A DNA stretch of 10,261 bases, taken from contig JASHRY010000150.1 in NCBI GenBank assembly GCA_030037105.1, forward strand, positions 1-10,261. Direction: 5' to 3'. Of the stretch, positions 5,945-10,261 are shown piece by piece; position 1 is the first letter of the stretch; every line of letters starts with the position of its first letter. Under the pieces are notes generated by a model. It was given only the letters and a program-made list of their open reading frames with translations. It did no database searches and was not told the origin of the DNA. The stretch comes from Xanthobacteraceae bacterium (lineage in GTDB: Bacteria; Pseudomonadota; Alphaproteobacteria; Rhizobiales; Xanthobacteraceae). Made by a program: the position numbers and the translations under genes.

Positions 5945-6649
5945 TTGAGCGATATAGCGAACGGCCGGCTCGCCCACCTCACGACGCCGCACCTCGCGGA
6001 CGGCTGCCTGAAGACGAACGTTCCTATTCGATGCGCGCCGTCGGCATTGCGCCCGCTTGCGCCGGCCATGCGCTGTTCGGGGCGGGCGCGGCCGGTCTGC
6101 CACGTAGGAAGCATCGATATCTTTTTCGAAGCCCTCCACGGCGCGGCGCGAGGAGAAATCCTCGTCGTCGACAATGGAGGGCGACAGGACGAAGCCTGCA
6201 TCGGCGACATCGTTGCGCTTGAGGCGAAGGACGCCGGCATTGCCGGTATCGTGATCTGGGGTCTGCATCGCGACAGCAAGGAGCTCACCGACATCGGCTT
6301 TCCGGTGTTCAGCTTGGGCGCGCTCCCGACTGGACCGCAGCGCCTGCACACCAGGCCTGCCGATGTCTTCAACCGCGCTACAATCGGGGCGCACGTGGTC
6401 ACGTCGAGCGACTTCGTCGCGGCCGACGCCAACGGCGTCCTGTTCCTCCCGGAAGATTGTCTCGAGGGCATCATCGCCGCTGCCGTCGACTGCCGCGAAA
6501 CCGAGGCGCGGCAACTCAAGGCCATGAAGGATGGCCAGTCCTACCGCAGCCAGGTCCGATTCAACGATTACCTCGCGCGGCGCCAGCAAGACGCCAGCTA
6601 TGGCTTTCGACAACACCTCAAGGAAATCGCGGCCGCGGGTGAAGTCTAG
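5945..6649 (+). CDS. RraA / HMG-aldolase family protein
   Basis: Members of this fold are either divalent-metal-dependent class II aldolases, which split 4-hydroxy-4-methyl-2-oxoglutarate-type compounds to pyruvate and can decarboxylate oxaloacetate, or RraA inhibitors of RNase E. This 234-residue protein has the aldolase signature D-x20-R-D-x2-E complete: Asp88, then Arg109-Asp110 and Glu113 in GLHRDSKEL. NGGRQDEACIGD (77-88) is the preceding active-site loop. Retention of the signature favours a catalytic role over an RNase E regulator. The C-terminal extension (about 180-230, rich in Arg/Gln, with FNDYLARRQQD) is longer than in E. coli RraA and typical of catabolic members. The start is TTG at 5945, set by an AGGAG box. 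It is the last gene of the run, 67 bases after the isomerase. Whether it acts on the product of its neighbours is inference. Confidence 0.85.
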   Translation: MSDIANGRLAHLTTPHLADGCLKTNVPIRCAPSALRPLAPAMRCSGRARPVCHVGSIDIFFEALHGAARGEILVVDNGGRQDEACIGDIVALEAKDAGIAGIVIWGLHRDSKELTDIGFPVFSLGALPTGPQRLHTRPADVFNRATIGAHVVTSSDFVAADANGVLFLPEDCLEGIIAAAVDCRETEARQLKAMKDGQSYRSQVRFNDYLARRQQDASYGFRQHLKEIAAAGEV

Positions 6650-6760
6650 ACACGGAATAGGACGGACTTGAACGGTGCAGTGCCAAGCGTGCCGCTTTGC
6701 TGCAGCTGCTTACGGCAGAATTTGGCACGCCGCGTCATTTCGCGGCAACGCACTACTTCA

Positions 6761-6783
6761 CTTCGGTCGCTTGCGGACCGAAG
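6761..6783. repeat. Small hairpin between the convergent genes
   Basis: CTTCGGTC (6761-6768) and GACCGAAG (6776-6783) form a perfect 8-base stem with a 7-base loop in the 166-base gap between the aldolase-like gene and dnaE2. A hairpin here could slow both convergent transcripts, but no adjacent T-run is present on either strand. The rest of the gap shows nothing assignable. Confidence 0.4.
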
Positions 6784-6815
6784 CGGACATTGAGCCGCAT
6801 TTTAAAGAACACGGC

Positions 6816-9800
6816 CTAATGAAAATCGCGGCTCTTGAGCAGAAGCTCAATGTCCAACGGGTGCGCGACGGGAAGCGGGCTCGGAAAAAGATTTTCACGG
6901 TCGGGTTGCTGATTTTGCGGCGGCGGGCCGCCGGAGAATTTCGGCGAGAACAGATCGCCGCCGTCGCGCAGCCGCGACAGTTCGGCGGAAAGATCGACAA
7001 AGCTTTCCGCGACCACGTGGATGACGAGACCCGCCCGTTGCAGGCGGCCGCGCGCGGCGAGAAAGCGCGCCGTCATCACCGTGCGGCGGTTTTGCGCGAA
7101 AACCTTCGGCCAGACGATAATGTTGGCGATGCCGGTCTCGTCCTCGAGCGTCAGGAACACGACGCCTTTGGCCGTGCCCGGCCGCTGCCGAATGAGCACG
7201 AGGCCGGCGACGGTGACCATCGAATCCTGCGGCAGGTCTTCGCGGCGATGCTCGGCGTTGCGCACGGCGCCGAGCGCGCTGAGGCGATCGCGGAAGAAGC
7301 GCACCGGATGCTCTTTGAGCGACAGGCCGGTCGCCACGTAATCCTCGACGACGTGCTCGGAGAGCGGCATGGGCGGCAGCGCAACCGAGGGCTCTAAGAA
7401 AAGCGCGTCGTCCAGATGCGGCGCAAGGAGCGGCAACGCCGCATCAGGCTTTGGCGATGCGGCTGACTCAATTTGCTCCCTCCCTCCTTGTGGGGGAGGG
7501 TCGGGGTTGCCCCGTCGCGCAAGCGCGACGGGGGCCCCGGGGAGGGGGGGCGGCACATAGAGCGGTGAGCGGGATACCCCCACCCCCTCCCCACAAGGGG
7601 GAGGGGAACATTCTGATAATGCCGACTCGCTTTGCTGAGGCGTCGGCGCAGATCGGCGTTGCGGGCGCGCGGTGCAGATGCCGATCACGTCGAGCCGCCG
7701 CGCCGCCCATAAAGCGGCGCGCCGATCAAGCCCCAGAGAGCGGAACGCGTCCGCTTCGGCGAGCCGCTCGATGGTGAAGCGGGACATGCCGGCGACGGCA
7801 GCGAGCCGCTCGATCGAGGAAAAGCCGTTGCCGCGTGTCGCCATGAGCTTCTTCAGTTCATCTTCGCTGAGGCCGTGAACGAGCCGGAAGCCGAGGCGCA
7901 CGGCATGGCGATCCGTCGATCCTTCCGATGGCATTTCCTGGGCGCGCTCCAGCCCTCCCCTGAAAGGGGAGGGTCGGCGCGCATGGCGCGCCGGGGAGGG
8001 GTCAAATGAGCCATCGATCCCCTCCCGGTGGCCTTCGGCCCCCGGCCTCCCCCTTTCAGGGGGAGGCGAAGGCGAGGCCGGCTCCAGCGTGCAGTCCCAA
8101 TCGCTGAAATTGACATCCACCCCGCGCACCTCGACGCCGTGCGCCCGCGCGTCGCGCACGAGCTGCGCCGGCTGGTAAAAGCCCATGGGCTGGCTGTTGA
8201 GGATGGCGGCGCAGAACACCTCCGGATAGCGGCACTTGATCCACGCCGAGGCATAGACCAGGAGCGCGAAGCTCGCCGCGTGGCTTTCGGGAAAACCGTA
8301 TTCGCCGAAGCCTTCGATCTGGCTGAAGCAATGCTCGGCGAATTCGCGGTCGTAGCCGCGTTTGGTCATGCCGTCGATGAACTTGTCGCAAAACAGATGG
8401 ACATTGCCGTTGTGGCGGAAAGTGGCCATGGCGCGGCGCAGCCCATCGGCCTCGTCGGGCGTGAATTTCGCCGCGGTAATGGCGATCTGCATCGCCTGTT
8501 CCTGGAACAACGGCACGCCAAGGGTGCGTTTGAGAACGCCTTGCAATTCGTCGGCCGGTCCATGCGCCGGATCGGGGGAGGGGTAATGCTCCTTGTCGAT
8601 GCCGTCGCGCCGGCGCAGATAGGGATGCACCATGTCGCCCTGGATCGGCCCCGGCCGCACGATCGCGACCTCGATGACGAGGTCGTAGAAGCATCGCGGC
8701 TTCAATCGCGGCAGCATCGACATCTGCGCGCGGCTCTCGACCTGGAACACGCCGACGGAATCGGCGCGCGAGAGCATGTCGTAAACCGCTTCATCATGCG
8801 GCGGCAGGCTCGCGAGCGCGTAATCCTTGCCGTAATGCCGCTTGAGGAGATCAAGCCCGCGGCGCAGGCAGCTCAACATGCCGAGCGCGAGCACATCGAC
8901 CTTCATCAGGCCGAGCGTGTCGATGTCGTCCTTGTCCCACTCGATGAAGGTGCGCTCGTCCATGGCGGCATTGCCGATCGGCACCGTCTCGTCGAGCGGT
9001 TCGCGGGTGAGCACGAAGCCGCCGACGTGCTGGGACAGGTGGCGCGGGAAGCCGGTGAGGTCGTTGGCGAACGCGACGGCCTGGCGGATCGCCGGGTTGG
9101 CCGGATCGAGTCCGGCCTGGCGAATGTGATCGTCGGGCAATTCGTCGCCCGTGCCCCACACCGTCCCGGCGAGCGTGGCGGTGATGTCCTCCGTCAGTCC
9201 CAATGCCTTGCCGACCTCGCGGATGGCGCGGCGCGAGCGGTAGTGCACGACGGTCGCGCAGATCGCGGCGCGGTCGCGGCCGTAGCGCCGGTAGATGTAC
9301 TGGATCACCTCCTCGCGCCGCTCGTGCTCGAAGTCGACGTCGATGTCGGGCGGCTCGCCGCGGTTCGCGGAAATGAAGCGGGCGAACAGGAGCTTGCTTT
9401 CGTTCGGATTGACCTCGGTGATGCCGAGGCAATAACACACCGCGCTGTTCGCCGCCGAGCCGCGTCCCTGGCAGAGAATCTTTCTCTGCTCGCGTGCGTA
9501 GGCGACGATATCGTGGACGGTGAGGAAGTAGCGGGCGTAGCCGAGCTTGGCGATGAGCGCGAGTTCCTCCTGCAGCCTTTGTTCGACCTCCGCTGGAACG
9601 CCGTCCGGAAACCGATCTCCGGGATAGCGTTTCGCGGCGCCCGCCCAGGTCAGGTCCTCGAGATGCTGCTGGGCGGTCTTGCCCGGCGGCACCGGCTCGT
9701 CGGGATATTCGTATTGGAGCGCGTCGAGCGAAAAGCTGCAGGCTGCGGCGATCTTGACGGTGCGGGCGATCGCCTCGGGAAAGCCGGCGAACAGCCGCGC

Positions 9801-10261
9801 CATCTCCGCCGGCGGCTTCAGGTGCCGCTCGGCATTGACCGCAAGCCGCAGGCCCGCTTCGGCGATGGTGCGCTTCTCGCGGATGCAGGTGAGCACGTCG
9901 GCGAGCGGCCGGCGTTCCGGCGCGTGATAATAAACGTCGTTGACGGCGACGAGCGGCGCATTCATGCGCGCGCCAAGCTCGTCGAGAAGCCCGAGCCGGC
10001 GCGGCTCGTCGCCGCGATAATGATGCACGCCGGCGAGGAACGTGCGGCCCGGCGCCGCGCGCGCCAGGACGGAAAGCCGCGCGGCGAAAGCTGTCGTCCT
10101 CCCCCGCGCGGCAGAGGAGGATGCGGAAACTGAAAACAGCGTCGGCGGGGGGATCGCAATGAAGATCTGCCCCGCGTCCGCGGCGAGAATGTCCTCGAAG
10201 GCGAGATGGCATTCGCCCTTCTTGGCCTTGAGGTTGCCCGCGGTGAGGAGGCGGCAGAGCC
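6816..10261 (-). CDS. dnaE2: Error-prone DNA polymerase DnaE2/ImuC (5' end outside window)
   Basis: This is a C-family polymerase III alpha paralogue used for SOS translesion synthesis, normally with ImuA and ImuB. About 1147 codons are visible and the frame is open at the right edge. By family comparison roughly the first 100 residues of the PHP domain are missing; GTG 10028 is only an internal codon. The polymerase core keeps the catalytic acidic residues: [14 protein letters not shown] (PDIDVDF at 9350-9330) and KVDVLALGM (aspartate codon at 8897-8895). GRGSAANS and the [13 protein letters not shown] loop are also typical. A helix-hairpin-helix region (about 7880-7700), an OB fold beginning near [15 protein letters not shown] and the usual ending LLKSRDFH follow. 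Two stretches interrupt the family pattern: 7908-8078 (57 codons) and about 7443-7688 (82 codons). Each contains an inverted pair of palindromic repeats translated in frame. No frameshift or stop is seen, so it may still be functional. LexA control, if present, lies outside the window. Confidence 0.95.
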   Translation of the reverse strand, partial: LCRLLTAGNLKAKKGECHLAFEDILAADAGQIFIAIPPPTLFSVSASSSAARGRTTAFAARLSVLARAAPGRTFLAGVHHYRGDEPRRLGLLDELGARMNAPLVAVNDVYYHAPERRPLADVLTCIREKRTIAEAGLRLAVNAERHLKPPAEMARLFAGFPEAIARTVKIAAACSFSLDALQYEYPDEPVPPGKTAQQHLEDLTWAGAAKRYPGDRFPDGVPAEVEQRLQEELALIAKLGYARYFLTVHDIVAYAREQRKILCQGRGSAANSAVCYCLGITEVNPNESKLLFARFISANRGEPPDIDVDFEHERREEVIQYIYRRYGRDRAAICATVVHYRSRRAIREVGKALGLTEDITATLAGTVWGTGDELPDDHIRQAGLDPANPAIRQAVAFANDLTGFPRHLSQHVGGFVLTREPLDETVPIGNAAMDERTFIEWDKDDIDTLGLMKVDVLALGMLSCLRRGLDLLKRHYGKDYALASLPPHDEAVYDMLSRADSVGVFQVESRAQMSMLPRLKPRCFYDLVIEVAIVRPGPIQGDMVHPYLRRRDGIDKEHYPSPDPAHGPADELQGVLKRTLGVPLFQEQAMQIAITAAKFTPDEADGLRRAMATFRHNGNVHLFCDKFIDGMTKRGYDREFAEHCFSQIEGFGEYGFPESHAASFALLVYASAWIKCRYPEVFCAAILNSQPMGFYQPAQLVRDARAHGVEVRGVDVNFSDWDCTLEPASPSPPPERGRPGAEGHREGIDGSFDPSPARHARRPSPFRGGLERAQEMPSEGSTDRHAVRLGFRLVHGLSEDELKKLMATRGNGFSSIERLAAVAGMSRFTIERLAEADAFRSLGLDRRAALWAARRLDVIGICTARPQRRSAPTPQQSESALSECSPPPCGEGVGVSRSPLYVPPPLPGAPVALARRGNPDPPPQGGREQIESAASPKPDAALPLLAPHLDDALFLEPSVALPPMPLSEHVVEDYVATGLSLKEHPVRFFRDRLSALGAVRNAEHRREDLPQDSMVTVAGLVLIRQRPGTAKGVVFLTLEDETGIANIIVWPKVFAQNRRTVMTARFLAARGRLQRAGLVIHVVAESFVDLSAELSRLRDGGDLFSPKFSGGPPPQNQQPDRENLFPSPLPVAHPLDIELLLKSRDFH
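7482..7606. repeat. Inverted pair of REP-like palindromes inside dnaE2 (second pair)
   Basis: The left unit has a CCCTCC/GGAGGG stem (7482-7500) followed by a second perfect stem, CCCCGTCGCGC (7510-7520) with its complement at 7523-7533, loop AA. The right unit has CCCCTCCCC (7584-7592) and GGGGAGGGG (7598-7606), and its reverse complement matches the start of the left unit (CCTCC, TTGTGGGG, then a G-rich run). It is read through in the dnaE2 frame as a Pro/Gly/Arg-rich segment between the helix-hairpin-helix region and the OB fold. Confidence 0.8.
7953..8066. repeat. Inverted pair of REP-like palindromes inside dnaE2 (first pair)
   Basis: Unit one (7953-8003) comprises the stem CCCTCCCC-TGAAA-GGGGAGGG, then the stem GGCGCGC-ATG-GCGCGCC (7976-7992), then GGGGAGGGGTC. 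Unit two (8016-8066) is the same layout on the other strand: CCTCCCCC-TGAAA-GGGGGAGG, a GGCC-GAA-GGCC stem, then GGGAGGGGATC. A 12-base spacer separates them. From first to last arm the pair is 114 bases, exactly 38 codons, and it is translated without a stop between LEP and HAVRLGF of DnaE2. Confidence 0.88.
10098..10120. repeat. Short imperfect palindrome in the dnaE2 N-terminal region
   Basis: CCTCC (10098-10102) and GGAGG (10116-10120) flank a GC-rich centre similar in flavour to the two larger elements. It encodes a Ser/Ala/Arg-rich bit ([11 protein letters not shown]) where relatives, from memory, have a shorter loop before [14 protein letters not shown]. It may be a degenerate third insertion or ordinary GC-rich coding sequence. 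Confidence 0.25.

Noticed and set aside
7482..8066. CRISPR array
   Set aside because: The repeats are paired palindromes of two subtypes in inverted orientation, not regularly spaced identical direct repeats with unique spacers.
8028..10133. A 701-codon open frame on the + strand opposite dnaE2
   Set aside because: It is the antisense shadow of a long, strongly conserved GC-rich gene. Its translation is Arg/Ala/His-biased with no recognisable motif, and the minus-strand frame has clear DnaE2 catalytic motifs.
6816..10259. dnaE2 as a pseudogene because of its repeat insertions
   Set aside because: The frame is continuous, the catalytic residues and C-terminal LLKSRDFH are present, and the insertions fall in linkers. 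Loss of function is not shown.
1..10261. tRNA, rRNA or insertion-sequence transposase genes
   Set aside because: No cloverleaf-like segment, ribosomal sequence or transposase-like frame was seen on either strand.

Overview
The window looks like chromosome of a GC-rich alphaproteobacterium, most likely Hyphomicrobiales (Bradyrhizobium/Xanthobacteraceae-like). The grounds are codon use dominated by G/C third positions, an alphaproteobacterial-type error-prone polymerase (DnaE2/ImuC), a GcvA-like LysR regulator, and intergenic palindromes of the GAGCATGATC / GGAAAAGTGG and CCTCCCC-TGAAA-GGGGAGG kinds that I associate with that order. The taxon is inference; no rRNA or tRNA is present.

Layout. 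Bases 1-671 (+) are the 3' part of a FAD-dependent monooxygenase gene. Bases 672-842 hold two palindromic repeats and a candidate heat-shock promoter. Bases 843-2765 (+) are htpG (HSP90). Directly behind it come inverted copies of the same two repeats, so htpG is bracketed by a mirror-image A-B ... B'-A' arrangement. Bases 2904-3098 contain a possible remnant of an auxin-efflux-carrier type transporter. Bases 3150-6649 (+) form an accessory cluster of four co-oriented genes: a LysR regulator, a CmcJ/NvfI/AsaB-type oxygenase, a 2-hydroxychromene-2-carboxylate-isomerase-like (DsbA-fold) enzyme and an RraA/HMG-aldolase-like protein. Bases 6816-10261 (-) are dnaE2, convergent with the cluster and running off the right edge.

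How it works together. The four-gene cluster reads like a small regulated catabolic or detoxification module: oxidation, thiol-dependent isomerisation, then carbon-carbon cleavage of a 2-oxo/hydroxy acid, with LysR sensing the substrate. The individual families are recognisable, but I know of no described pathway with this exact set, so it is the best candidate for an undescribed system here. Its substrate cannot be read from the sequence.

The second notable theme is repeats. dnaE2 carries two separate inverted pairs of REP-like palindromes inside its coding frame (7953-8066 and 7482-7606). Both are translated without a stop and both fall in linkers between conserved domains, so the predicted polymerase has two proline/glycine/arginine-rich inserts. 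The dnaE2 frame otherwise runs intact to a normal C-terminus. The start of dnaE2, its promoter, and any imuA/imuB partners would lie beyond the right edge.
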